Shown here: positions 17,635 to 27,555 of the stretch, one piece after another | Layout: every line of letters begins with the position of its first letter | Position numbering within the stretch: the first letter of the stretch is position 1 | Origin: CAVVUC01 sp963751395 | GTDB lineage: Bacteria; Verrucomicrobiota; Verrucomicrobiia; Chthoniobacterales; Chthoniobacteraceae | Assembly (NCBI GenBank): GCA_963751395.1 | Contig: CAVVUC010000004.1 | Location: 558,001-622,000 of the forward strand | Length of the DNA: 64,000 nt | Direction: 5' to 3' | Notes under the pieces: generated by a model | What the model was told of the DNA's origin: nothing | The model's input: the letters and a program-made list of their open reading frames with translations, nothing else | The model's database searches: none | Made by a program: the position numbers and the translations under genes

Positions 17635-20553
17635 GCCGGTTCCCCCCATTCGTTCAGCAACTTCTTCGCCTGCTTCGTCTCGGGAAAATCCTTCAGCTTT
17701 TCATTTCGCAGCATCTCCTTGAGATGGCCGATCGCCTCGGGCCGCTTGCCGAGCTTGTCGAAGCTTTCCGCGCTGCGCACATACGCCCTCGCCGCCCACG
17801 GCAGGAATTTTTGATACGCCACGAACACGCGCTGGTAGTGCGCGATCGCCTCCGCCCAGCGGCCCTGGCGCGCCTCGATCTCGCCGAGGTAAAACATCGA
17901 CAGCGCGGTCGATTCGCCACGCCATTCGCGGATGCTCGCGACCTGCTCGAAGAGCTTTTTCGATTCGTCGTAGCGGCCGAGTTCGAGCAGGGCGTGCGCT
18001 TTGCCGATGGTGGCATCCTTCATCTTCGAGCCGGCGATGTCGTCGGCGGCGCGCGAGAAAAGTTCGAGCGCTTGTTTGTAATCTTTCCTGCCCAACGCGA
18101 TGTCGCCGAGGCCGACGTAGGCGAAGTCGAGATAATTGCTCTTTGGATAATCTTCGCGCAGCGCTTCGTAGAGTTTCGACGCGCGATCGATTTCGCCCTT
18201 GCCGAGCAGGTAATCGCCAACGAACGCGAGCAGCACCGGGCTGAGGACTTCCTCTTTGAACCGCTCCGCGATCTCGCTGTAAATCTTCTGCACTTCGGCG
18301 TCGGCCTTCCGCAGCTTCGCGAGTTCGGCCTGCGCGTAAAGCAGCCGCGCCTTGCCGGTGTCGTTCACGATCTCTTCAAGCGGCGCGAGTTGTTTCTTCA
18401 TCTCGCCCACTGCGTCGTAGGGCGGCAGTGGCGTGGGCGTCGGCGTCGGAGGCAGCGGGGCCGGCGAGCCGTTTGCGGCGACGCCCGCGGCTGGTGCCGG
18501 CGTGGCCGCCGGCGCGGCGGATACCGCGGGGCGCGGCCGTTTGGAGCAAAGCTGCGCGAGCTGTTGCAGCAGTTGCTCGACCGCCTCGCGTTTCGGGTCA
18601 TTGATGTAGTTCTTCAGTTGCTCGACCAGGAAAGCCTTTGCCTCTTCGGTCTTGCCCTCGCGCGCCTTTGCCTTGCTGATCCAAAACATCGCTGCGACGA
18701 CCGATGGGTTGTCCGGTTTTTCTTTCACGAAACCCTCGAACAGCTTCGACACTTCGGCCCACTTGGCCTGCTTCTGGAGCTGCTTGCTGGCCTCGAACAG
18801 CGCGTAGTTCATCACTTCATCGCTCGTGGCCTTTTGATAGGCCTGGATGTAGGCCGCCGCCGCTTCGTCGCGCTTCTCGGTCGCGGCGAATGCGTCGCCA
18901 AGCAGTGACAGAATCTCGCCCGTGATCGCATCGTTGGGAAACCGCGTCTGCCATGCCGCCGCATCGGCGATGACTTCATCGTAAAGCGAGGCGGAGTATT
19001 TGCAGACCAGCGCGCGATAGCCCGCATCCGCCGCGAAGGTGCCCTGCGGATACTTCTGCTGGTAGGCGGCGATTTTTCCCTGCGCCTGCTCGTATTCGCC
19101 GGCGAAAATGTAGGTCAGCGCGTCGCGGTATTGCGCCTCCTCGACGAGCGCGCCATTTGGAAAATCCTTGAGATAGCGCTCGTAATTTTTGCGCGCCTCG
19201 GGGAACTCGCCTTGCATGAAGAAGGCGTTGGCGAGCAGAAAGCGCATCTGCTCGCGGAACTCGCTGTTGGGCTGCTTCTCAAGCATCGTGCCGAAAAACG
19301 TCGCGGCCGATTTCGGGTCGCCGGACTGGAGCGCGGACGCGCCTTTGAGATAGCCGACCGTCGCCGCATTCGGGCCGGTCGGGAACTTTTCGAGGTAACT
19401 GTCGCAAAGCGCCAGCGTCCGCGCGACGCGGTTCAGATCGGCATAGCAGATGATCTTCGAGTAGAGCGCCGGCTCGCATTCTTTCGCGTCGGGACGTTGG
19501 GTGAGCAACCGGTCGAACACCACGATCGCCTCCCATTTTTTCCCCCAGTCGTAGTAAATCTTCGCCATGCGAAAGAGCAGCGATGCGGTGAAGTCAGGCA
19601 GTTTCTCGAAGTCTTCGAGAAGCTTCTTCGCGAGTTCCTGCTGCGCTTTGATTTCGTTGTTCGTGCCGATCACCGACAAAAACAGCGCCGGATTCGCGCG
19701 CGCGTCGTCGAGGTTCTTCTGGATGCGGCGGCCCATCGCCTCGATGCGGTCCTTTTGGAAGGCGATCACCTGGTCGCGCGTCCGCACCACGCGGTAGGCC
19801 GCGAGCGCCTGCGGATACGCCTTTTTCTCCGCCAGTTCGTCGGCGAGTTTGACCGTCATGCCGTTCAGGGCAACGACATTGTCCACCGCACCGATCCGCG
19901 CGTGCATTTTGTTCAGGAGGTCGAGCGCTTTGTCGCTCTGTTGCTTTTCCAGATAAGCGCTGGACGAGCATCTCCGCTCCGTTCGCCTGCGCGGACGTCT
20001 TGATTTCCGGCGCGATCAGCTTTTCGAGGACGCGGATTTCGTCGTCCGGTTTCTTTAGCTCCTTGTAGCACGCGGCCTGGGCAAGCAGCGCCTGCTCGCG
20101 CTGTGCCGGCACAGATTCGAGTTGCTCGAACAGCTTTACGCCGCCCTCATAGTCTTTGTTGAGAAAAGTCGATCGCGCCATCGCCAGCCGGGCCTCCGCC
20201 GCGCGCTCCGCATTCGGGAACTTCTTCAGGTAGAGTGAGAAAACGTCAATGGCCTTCGGGTAGTTGGCCATGTTGAAGTAAGCGGCGCCGAGCGTGTAGA
20301 GAATCGGGGCGAGCCGTTCCTGCTCTTTCGGGTCCGTGACCATTGCGATCACTTTCTCCAGCCCCGTTACCGCTTCCTGATAGGAGCCGCTGTTGAATGC
20401 CTGCATCGCCGCGTTGTAAGTCTCCGAGAGTTTCGTGGCCTCGGTCTGCGGAGACGCAGCGGTCTGGGCGCTCGTTGAAGGCCGGAGAACCGGAAGCAAC
20501 AAAACGCAGCAAATGTAGATGGCGGCGGGGAACTGAGTCCGGGAAAAATACAT
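17631..20553 (-). CDS. Large exported tetratricopeptide-repeat protein, one apparent +1 frameshift
   Basis: First gene of the minus-strand ExbBD operon. It begins with a signal peptide (AAIYICCVLLLPVLRP) followed by many TPR units from residue 45 onward (AYFNMANYPKAIDVFSLYLK, AQAACYKELKKPDDEIRVLE). A Pro/Thr-rich linker (PLPPTPTPTPLPP) sits at about two thirds of the length, and more TPRs follow up to KQAKKLLNEWGEPA. The frame breaks at about 19956: EMLVQR is followed in the next frame by YLEKQQSDKALDLLNK. Removing one base restores a 973-residue protein. It is probably periplasmic or anchored and acts as a protein-interaction platform. The break may be a sequence error, since every other frameshift in this window has the same sign. 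Confidence 0.8.
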
Positions 20554-20657
20554 CGGAACGATGGTTACTTAACAGATCGGCTCGCCGGTGTCTATGGAAG
20601 TAACGAGAAAAATTCGCATCGCGAGGGCGCGGCCGGGTTGATCGGACACTCCGCGCG

Positions 20658-23590
20658 TCATTTTCCTGTGGGAAAAAGGTCGAACCGGCGCACCGGGTTC
20701 TCGATGTTGAGCCGGACTTGCCGGGCGGTCACAGGCGCGATGCGCTTGCTGAAAATGCTGCCGTAAACCGCGCCGTTCAGCACCGGCTTCCACGTGCCGT
20801 CGGGCTGGAGCGTCTCCAGCACAAACTTCCGTGCGACTCCGCGAAGGTGGCCGGGATTTTCAATCGTGAACTCGACGCGGTCGAATGTCGCCGGTTTGCC
20901 GAGATCAATCTGGCCGTCGGCCATTTTCCTGCCGGCGGTGAGCGAGCCTTCCGACGGCGCGCCGAGTGCGATCGGTTCGATCGGTTGATCGAATTCCAGT
21001 TTCAGAATCGTGTCGGGCTTCTCGTTCTCGGCAGTCAGGAATTTCTTCGACACGATTTTCGCCGGGATCGCCGGGATTTTTACCGGGCCATCGAGCGCGT
21101 GGACATAAACGATGTTGTCGCGAAAGACGCAGCCCGGCCACGGCGCGGCGCGGACGCCGGTGACGCTCTCGCCGTATTTCGCAAGCCACGCGGTGGTCGC
21201 CGGGCCGGGCTTCGGCACGCCGTCGAGCATCGGCGGGAGGCCGAAGAGGTAATTCCGGTCGGCGCACGCGACTTCGACGAGCGAGCGGATGCGGTTCTCC
21301 GGCGACGCGAAATCGACAACATCCTTCGCGCGGATCTCCGGGCGTGACCTTCAGCGACTCGACTTTGCCTCCGCGATAGACGCACTCGACGGTGGTGTTG
21401 TCGTTCGCGTGGAGTTTGAAAGAGACGTCCCAGTCTTCCGGCCACGCGGGCAGCAGGTAAATCTTCGCGCCGTCGCTTTGCAGCAGCATGCTCTGGAGCG
21501 TGTTGACGGAATTCGCGCCGTGATCGTTGTCGGGCGTGCCGTCCATCTTGCATTCCCAGAATGCGGGGAACCGCGCGCGGGGGCGATCCGGCCACGGCGT
21601 CTTGGGATCGATGTTGTCGTTCCAACGCAATGAACTGGTCGTTGAAGTTGATGCTCGCCAGCCGCGCGGCTTCGCGGGCGAGGCCGAGATAGGCGGCCTG
21701 CACCGGAGCAGACTGCCAGCCGCCGGTTTCCACCGCCTGTTTGTCGTCGGTCCCGTCGAGGCTGATGTTCCGCACGTGGAATGACTGGCGGGCATTGGCG
21801 AGCAGTTCCGGTTTTCCAAGCCAGACCTGGCGGAAGGGATAGATCGAATACAGCTCCGGGCTTTCGCATATTTCCCGGCCGGAATCGTAGGCATCGCCAA
21901 CGGCCAGCAGGTCCATCCCGCGAATGCGGCGGAGTGGAACGCCTGGCATCTCCTCCAGCAACTTGCTCCACTTCGCGCGGCGAGCGTCGTCAATCTCGAA
22001 GGAGAGCAGTTTTGTCAGCAGGTTCTTTAGGCAGCCGATTTCGGTGCAGGGATTGTCCACGCCTTGATAGGTCTCCGCGCAACCCACGCCGGCCATCAGC
22101 ATCCTGCCCCGGGCGTCGCGTTTCGTGAAACGACTGGCGTAGTAGTCAAGCCCGGCATCGGCGCAGGGCAGGAGTATTTCCTTGAGAAACTTCGCATCGC
22201 GGGTGTGCTCGTAAGTTTCCGCCATGATCGCGGGAAGTTCGATGGTGGCGAGTTGATGATAGCGCAGGTGACCCGGCATGCCATCCCAGTTGAACACGCC
22301 GACATTGTGCCACCAACTGGCTTCCATGATGAACGCGCCATCCAATCCGAGCAGCTTCTTGCAGCGGTCGCGTCCGATCTCCAGGCCGTCGCGCACGAAT
22401 TTCATCCCCGGCACGATGGTGTCGTAATCGCCGCGCGCGGGCATGGACCAGTAGGGATGACGCGTGTTCTGCCACATGAAGGAAAGCACGGCCCAGTCGC
22501 GTCCATCCGGCGACACCGGATGCGGTTTGGGTTTGTCGAAACCCATCACCCCCGCCGGCATGTCCATGGTGAAGATGGAGCCGTTGTAAGGCGGCGGCAC
22601 CGCGCCGCGGCTGGCGGCGGCCTGGCAAAACCGTTCGAGCGCGTATCGCTGCGTGATCTGGCGCGCGTTCGTCGCCGCCGGGATTTCCTTGTGGCCTTCG
22701 TAGGCAAGCGAGCCTTGCGGGAATTGCGTGAACCGGCATTGGTCGAGATTCACCGGCGCGTCGCCGCAACTTGTGATGGTAATGAAGCTGCGGTTCCAAA
22801 ACTCCCGCCACCATTTTTGATGCGCGCTCCAGTCGGATGGCGCGGGCTTTTCCAGTTCCGAGAACCATTCCGGCATTGTGGCCGTCTGGCTCGACAAAAC
22901 TTTGAGCGCAAGATCGACGGTTGTCGCGCCGGTCAGTTTCAGCGCCGATTTTCCATCCCGCACAAATCCCGGCCCGCTCAGCTTGCCGCCGGAGGTCCGG
23001 TTTAGGATCGGGTCGGCGACGCGCGCCACGAACTCAGGGGTGTTCTGAGCCTGCACGCGCTTGATCCAATCGGACGACTCATTGCGGTAGCCCCACGCGA
23101 GCCGGTCGGCCTTGTCGTCCTGCTCTATGCACGGGCGCAACGTCTCGAAGCTTGCGGCGACATCCACCGGCGACCGGCTGGAGCCCGTCACGCGAATCAC
23201 AGGGCTGTTCGCATCGACCCAGACGCGCAGGTCCACGCTGCCTGCGCGGATCGCGACTGCGCCATCGCGCAGCACGAGTGTCTGCGCGAAGTCAGTGACG
23301 GCGAGCGCCGGCGTGAAGCGCAACCGCACGCGGCCGAGTTTCGGAAGCAGATGACCGGCATCGAACGCATCGACTTTGCTGATGTAAAAAAGGAGGTCTC
23401 CATTCGGTTCGACCCAGACGTTCGCGCCCACGTCGCCGTTGCCGAGCGGCATCGAGCCGAACGACGAATCGCTGGGCGTGGTCCATGTGAGGTTGCAGTC
23501 GTCGATTGAAGCGGCTGGCGCGGGATGAGTTGAGAATGCGGCGGAAATCGCCAGAAAAGTTGTGATCCAGGATTTGAAGGAATGATTCAT
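20658..23590 (-). CDS. Secreted DUF5703-family glycoside-hydrolase-like protein, two apparent +1 frameshifts
   Basis: Signal peptide (ITTFLAISAAFSTHPAPAAS), then the DUF5703-type N-terminal beta domain (LTWTTPSDSSFGSMPLGNGD, GANVWVEPNGDLLFYISKVD). A long (alpha/alpha)6-barrel-like region follows (YNGSIFTMDMPAGVMGFDKP, PYWSMPARGDYD, ASWWHNVGVFNWDG). The frame shifts near 21625, where NDQFIA continues one frame over as WNDNIDPKTPWPD. It shifts again near 21327, where TPGDPR continues as KDVVDFASPENRI. With both extra bases removed the product is 976 residues with a C-terminal beta-sandwich. Relatives are thought to act on plant or algal polysaccharides, but the substrate is not predictable here. 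It neighbours the GH74 gene on the same strand. Confidence 0.75.
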
Positions 23591-23663
23591 TGGGGATGCT
23601 TGGGGTTGGTTGTTTGGTGATGGAGAATTGCGGCGCGGTTTATATTTGGTTCACAAAATTCGG

Positions 23664-23742
23664 GTCATTCCGAGCGCAGCGAGGAACCCCACGGACCACG
23701 CTCGGTGTCGCTTGCGGGGTTCCTCGCTGCGCTCGGAATGAC
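23664..23742 (-). repeat. 79-bp interspersed hairpin repeat, copy 2
   Basis: Near-perfect inverted repeat with about 29-nt arms starting GTCATTCCGAGCGCAGCGAG and ending with its complement, around a loop that differs from copy 1 at 15292-15370. It lies between the GH74 gene and the DUF5703 gene, both on the minus strand, and may act as a transcript-end or mRNA-stabilising structure. Confidence 0.85.
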
Positions 23743-23792
23743 GCGCGGCGGTCGTTGGTTTTCAAAAGGTCCGGCGATGGTTCAGAGGTTCT

Positions 23793-26045
23793 TCACGGAT
23801 CGCCGACCACGATGCCCCGTCCGTCGGTGCCAAGATAGACCCGGCCCGGCGTGCGGCTGTCGCCGGCGATCACGTTGGCGTTGAAGCGGTGGTTGTCGTC
23901 GTTGATGCGAATCCAGCTTGTGCCGCCGTCGTCGGAGCGGAAGATGCCGTTCACTTCTCCGCTTTCGGGCAGATTCATTTTCCCCGCGAGATACAGCGCC
24001 GGGTAACGACGACCGAGAAGGCCTTTGCCGAAGCCGATCGCCGCGATCGAACGGACGGATGTGTTGGTCGTGAATTCTTTCAGCTTGCCGTCGATGCCGG
24101 AGATCGGGACGAACGATCTGCCCGAGTCGGTGGACTTGAAGAGCGCGCCGGTGTGGACGCTGTTCATCCCGGCGATGTAGATGTGGCCCTCGAAGCCAGG
24201 GACGGCGCGGATGCTCGAACGAAAATACCACGGCGAGTTCGGCAGCTTGGTCGTGGATGCGGTGAAGGTCGCGCCTCCATCCGTGCTGGAATAAACGGTG
24301 CCGTTGCCGGAATCGAAGCCGTAGAATTTGTTCGGGTTCATGCGGTCGGACGCGATTTTCGATTTCGCCGGGAGCGTCGGGACCGGCTGCCATTTTTCAC
24401 CACGATCGCGCGACAAACAGGGAGAGCCATCGCCCATCCACAGGAACGTTTTTCCGTCGGCGGAAATCGCGATGCTCCCGCCTTTGCCGGGCTGGGAAGG
24501 GAAGGGGACCCACGTCAGGCCGCCGTCTGCTGAATACTTGCCGGGGCCGGAACCGACTCGCGCCATGATCGCCGGAGCGAGCGCGGCAAAATCGACGCCG
24601 GTGGTGTTGCCGGTCGAATGCTGCACGGCCGGCGATGCGCTGAGATCGGGGTGAGCAAACCCGCCGATGTCACCGAGGCCGCTGAGCAGAGGAGGGCCCG
24701 ACGAGGGACTGGTGAGCGCGAGCACGACGGTTTCCTCGAGACCTTGCGCGCTCAGCGTCCATGTCGCGTCCGCTCCGGCGGAAACATTGTCGGTCCGATG
24801 CACGCCCTGGCCAAAGCCGAAGAAGACTTGATCCGGCTGCGAAGGATGGAACTCGATGTCGCTGATCCAATGCGTGTCGCGCTGTTTGTAGGGAGCGGGG
24901 GAGAGCCATTTCGGTTTCAGTTTTCTGCTGAAAAGCTCCGTCCACTCCGGCGTCTCCGCGTTCGCGTTGGTCGTGCGCCACATCGCGTCGCCCCAATTCC
25001 AGCGGCACATCGTGGCGACGAGAAGCGTGTTCGGGTCGCGCGGGTCGAGCGCGAGGCTGCCGTATCCGAAAAAATCGCCCGAACCTTTCCCCGGCTCGAC
25101 CGGAGAGATGTTCTTCCAGGTTTCGCCCGACTTCGCCGACGGGTCGTAACGCCAGACCGCGCCGTCCGACATTCCGTTCGGGCCGCCGGCGTTCGCGTAT
25201 GTCAGGAACAGGACGCCGGCCGGTGTGAGGACGCCGTGATTTGGAAAATGGTCCTTCGGCTGGTCGGGCACTGCCGTCCATGTCGCGCCGCCGTCGGTGC
25301 TTTGGTAAAGGCTCGCGCTGTTGCCCGAAACGCCGGCGTAGATTGTCTGGCTGCCGCTTCCGGGCGAGCCGCTTTTTTTGTCGAACAGGACAAACGTGAT
25401 GCCGATCTCCGGTTTCCAGTCGGTGAAGCCCCCGACTTTTTTCCATGTCGCGCCGGAATCGTCGCTGCGCAGAAGTCCGTCGTGCCGCGAGCCGAAGAGC
25501 AGCGTGCTGGTGCGGTTCGGATCGATCGCGAGACGCTCGCCGACGTTGCGGCCATCATCGTTGCCTCCCATTCGCGCAGGGATTTTTACGCCCGTCCACG
25601 AGCCGCCCTGATTCGTCGAGCGATGAATCCCCCCGCCCGACGCCACATAGACAAGGTTCGGGTCGTTGGGATCGGCCGCGATGCTTTCGATCTGGAGCGA
25701 ACCGCCGAGGTTGTCCGTGATCGGAAACCATGTTTTCGTCGTCGAGTTCCAACGATACGCGCCGCCGACATCGGTGCGGGCGTAGAGCGGCCCGCCGAGC
25801 GCCTCGCCCGGAATGAGCCCGGAAACGAAGCCGCCGCCGTCGATGCGGACGTTTCGCCAAAAACGATACGGCGCGCCGGTGGTTCGAGGCCCGTAGATCG
25901 CGGGCGGGTTTGGATTGTTGTCCTGAACCGGCCTTGCTGTTGGGTTCGGTGTGGTTTGGGCGGGCGCGGCAGCAGAGCAGGCGTGACACAGCCACGGGAT
26001 CAGGATGAGGCGGGCAGAAAGTGTCTTAAAAAGCGGTCGAGGCAT
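23793..26045 (-). CDS. Secreted GH74-type xyloglucanase / BNR-repeat beta-propeller protein
   Basis: 750 residues from the start at 26045. That start was chosen because it begins a signal peptide (LILIPWLCHACSAAAPAQ); the frame is open further upstream without coding character. The GH74 hallmark YARTDVGGAYRWNSTTKTW lies near residue 70 and includes one of the family's catalytic aspartates. Many Asp-box/BNR motifs follow (STNQGGSWTG, SDDSGATWKK, STDGGATWTA, STDSGRSFVP). The C-terminus reads YLGTDGRGIVVGD, typical of the closing propeller blade. It would hydrolyse beta-1,4-glucan backbones such as xyloglucan outside the cytoplasm. Divergent from terC, sharing a 64-bp intergenic region that must hold both promoters. 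Confidence 0.87.
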   Translation of the reverse strand: MPRPLFKTLSARLILIPWLCHACSAAAPAQTTPNPTARPVQDNNPNPPAIYGPRTTGAPYRFWRNVRIDGGGFVSGLIPGEALGGPLYARTDVGGAYRWNSTTKTWFPITDNLGGSLQIESIAADPNDPNLVYVASGGGIHRSTNQGGSWTGVKIPARMGGNDDGRNVGERLAIDPNRTSTLLFGSRHDGLLRSDDSGATWKKVGGFTDWKPEIGITFVLFDKKSGSPGSGSQTIYAGVSGNSASLYQSTDGGATWTAVPDQPKDHFPNHGVLTPAGVLFLTYANAGGPNGMSDGAVWRYDPSAKSGETWKNISPVEPGKGSGDFFGYGSLALDPRDPNTLLVATMCRWNWGDAMWRTTNANAETPEWTELFSRKLKPKWLSPAPYKQRDTHWISDIEFHPSQPDQVFFGFGQGVHRTDNVSAGADATWTLSAQGLEETVVLALTSPSSGPPLLSGLGDIGGFAHPDLSASPAVQHSTGNTTGVDFAALAPAIMARVGSGPGKYSADGGLTWVPFPSQPGKGGSIAISADGKTFLWMGDGSPCLSRDRGEKWQPVPTLPAKSKIASDRMNPNKFYGFDSGNGTVYSSTDGGATFTASTTKLPNSPWYFRSSIRAVPGFEGHIYIAGMNSVHTGALFKSTDSGRSFVPISGIDGKLKEFTTNTSVRSIAAIGFGKGLLGRRYPALYLAGKMNLPESGEVNGIFRSDDGGTSWIRINDDNHRFNANVIAGDSRTPGRVYLGTDGRGIVVGDP

Positions 26046-26109
26046 CCGGGGATCAATGCCAGTTTGTCGTTGAAGTTCCAACACCGAACTGGAAGCTTCA
26101 CGCACGAAA

Positions 26110-27018
26110 ATGCAAACAGGTGTCGAATTTTGGATCGCGTTCAATGCCGGCGTGCTCGTGCTGCTGGCGCTCGACCTGTTTGTCTTCAATCGCAAGAACG
26201 AACCGGTCGGCTTCCGCAAAGCGGTGCTCTGGAGCATGGTCTGGGTGGCGCTCTCGCTCTCGTTCAACGCGGTCGTGTGGCACTGGAAAGGGTCGGAAAA
26301 GGCGCTCGAATTCCTCGCCGGCTACCTCATCGAGTATTCGCTGAGCGTGGACAACCTCTTCGTGTTTGTCCTCATTTTCTCGACTTTCAAAGTGCGCCCG
26401 GAACACCAGCATCGCGTGCTTTTTTGGGGCATTCTTGGCGCGCTTATCATGCGCGGAGCGATGATTTTTCTCGGAGTCGGGCTGATCCTCAAATTCCAGT
26501 GGATGCTGCTCGTGTTCGGCGCCTTCCTGCTTTTCACGGGCATCCGGATGTTTTTCGGCGAGGAGGAAGTGGAGACCGAGAATGCGCTCGTGCGATTTTT
26601 CCGCCGGTGGATTCCTGTCACTCCCGGGTTTCACGGCTCGAAGTTTTTCGTGCGGATCGATGGCAGGCTCGCAATGACACCGCTCGCGCTTGTGCTGGCG
26701 GTGGTCGAGACGGGTGACCTGCTTTTCGCGCTCGACTCGATCCCTGCAGTCATCGCGATCACGCAGGATCCCTTCATCGTTTACACCTCGAACATCTGCG
26801 CGATTCTAGGACTGCGGGCGCTCTACTTTGTCCTGGCGCATGTCGCGGCACGGTTCGTTTATCTCAAGTATGGAATCGCGATGATTTTGATTTTCATCGG
26901 AATCAAGATGCTCATCGCCCGTTGGGTCCACATTCCCGTCTCGATTTCACTCTGCTTTATCGCGACCTGTCTTGCGGCTGCGATTGTTATCTCGGTCGTC
27001 GCCACTCGAAAAAAGTGA
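26110..27018 (+). CDS. TerC/Alx-family integral membrane protein
   Basis: 302 residues with about eight transmembrane helices. It has the TerC signatures: an acidic residue in an early helix (LLALDLFVFNRK), the EYSLSVDNLFVFVLIFSTF motif and the second conserved motif ETGDLLFALDSIPAVIAITQ. Family members are linked to metal-ion efflux, notably manganese export, and to tellurite or pH stress; the exact ion is not predictable. Length is normal. No yybP-ykoY-type riboswitch is apparent in the short 64-bp leader. A small exosortase-associated gene follows 61 bp downstream. Confidence 0.92.
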   Translation: MQTGVEFWIAFNAGVLVLLALDLFVFNRKNEPVGFRKAVLWSMVWVALSLSFNAVVWHWKGSEKALEFLAGYLIEYSLSVDNLFVFVLIFSTFKVRPEHQHRVLFWGILGALIMRGAMIFLGVGLILKFQWMLLVFGAFLLFTGIRMFFGEEEVETENALVRFFRRWIPVTPGFHGSKFFVRIDGRLAMTPLALVLAVVETGDLLFALDSIPAVIAITQDPFIVYTSNICAILGLRALYFVLAHVAARFVYLKYGIAMILIFIGIKMLIARWVHIPVSISLCFIATCLAAAIVISVVATRKK

Positions 27019-27079
27019 GTCAGGTGAAAAATGATGTTTGCCTTCGTCGAGCCGGCGGGTGTAATTTTCCCCAGCAACC

Positions 27080-27499
27080 ATGAAAACACTCCTCAGTTTC
27101 CTCCTGCTCGCCACCTTTGCCACAGTCGCTTTCGCGGACATTCAGGATCCGCCTGCCAACGACTACGGCCCCACTCGAAAACTCGGTCGCGCCCTCGCAA
27201 ACATTTCCCCGCTGTGCAACCTGGCGGAAGCCTCCCACACCATCTGCTTGATGAACGAGCGCGAAGGCAATTCGGCTGTGTGGACCTACGGCCCCGTGAA
27301 GGCATTCGGGCGGATTTGTTTCCGGACAGGCATGGGATTCTATGAACTTTTCACATTCCCATTCCCGCTCTACAAAGGCTCCTATCGCCCGCCCTACAGG
27401 AACAACATTCCGTACATCCATGGCGGCTACACCGAGTTCGCGCCTGAGATCGGATTCGAGTCGCGCTACCGTTACGTCCGCGAAGGAACAGTTTACTAG
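27080..27499 (+). CDS. Exosortase system-associated protein, TIGR04073-like
   Basis: 139 residues with a signal peptide (MKTLLSFLLLATFATVAFA). The mature part has the pattern of the TIGR04073 family: RKLGRALANISPLCNLAE early on, TYGPVKAFGRICFRTGMGFY in the middle and ELFTFPFPLYKGSYRPPY near the end. The family occurs in bacteria that use exosortase/PEP-CTERM sorting, especially Verrucomicrobiota, but its function is unknown. No exosortase gene is in the window. The gene is followed 16 bp downstream by a strong terminator, so it ends its transcription unit. Confidence 0.8.
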   Translation: MKTLLSFLLLATFATVAFADIQDPPANDYGPTRKLGRALANISPLCNLAEASHTICLMNEREGNSAVWTYGPVKAFGRICFRTGMGFYELFTFPFPLYKGSYRPPYRNNIPYIHGGYTEFAPEIGFESRYRYVREGTVY

Positions 27500-27515
27500 C
27501 ACCACTCTCTCCAGG

Positions 27516-27552
27516 AAGAGGCTTCCGTTTCACGACGGAGGCCTCTTTTTTT
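27516..27552 (+). terminator. Rho-independent terminator after the TIGR04073-type gene
   Basis: 13-nt arms (27516-27528 and 27534-27546, one G-T pair) with a 5-nt loop, followed by a run of T. It ends four bases before the start codon of the next gene at 27556, so that gene may be read from a promoter inside or upstream of the hairpin, or by read-through. Confidence 0.85.
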
Positions 27553-27555
27553 CAC

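Noticed and set aside
26046..26109. Manganese (yybP-ykoY) riboswitch before the TerC-family gene
   Set aside because: The leader is only 64 bp, shared with a divergent gene, and shows none of the expected paired elements.
24618..26717. 699-codon plus-strand frame across the GH74 gene and terC
   Set aside because: Antisense or out of frame to two well-supported genes and rich in Arg/Ala; a GC-driven shadow.
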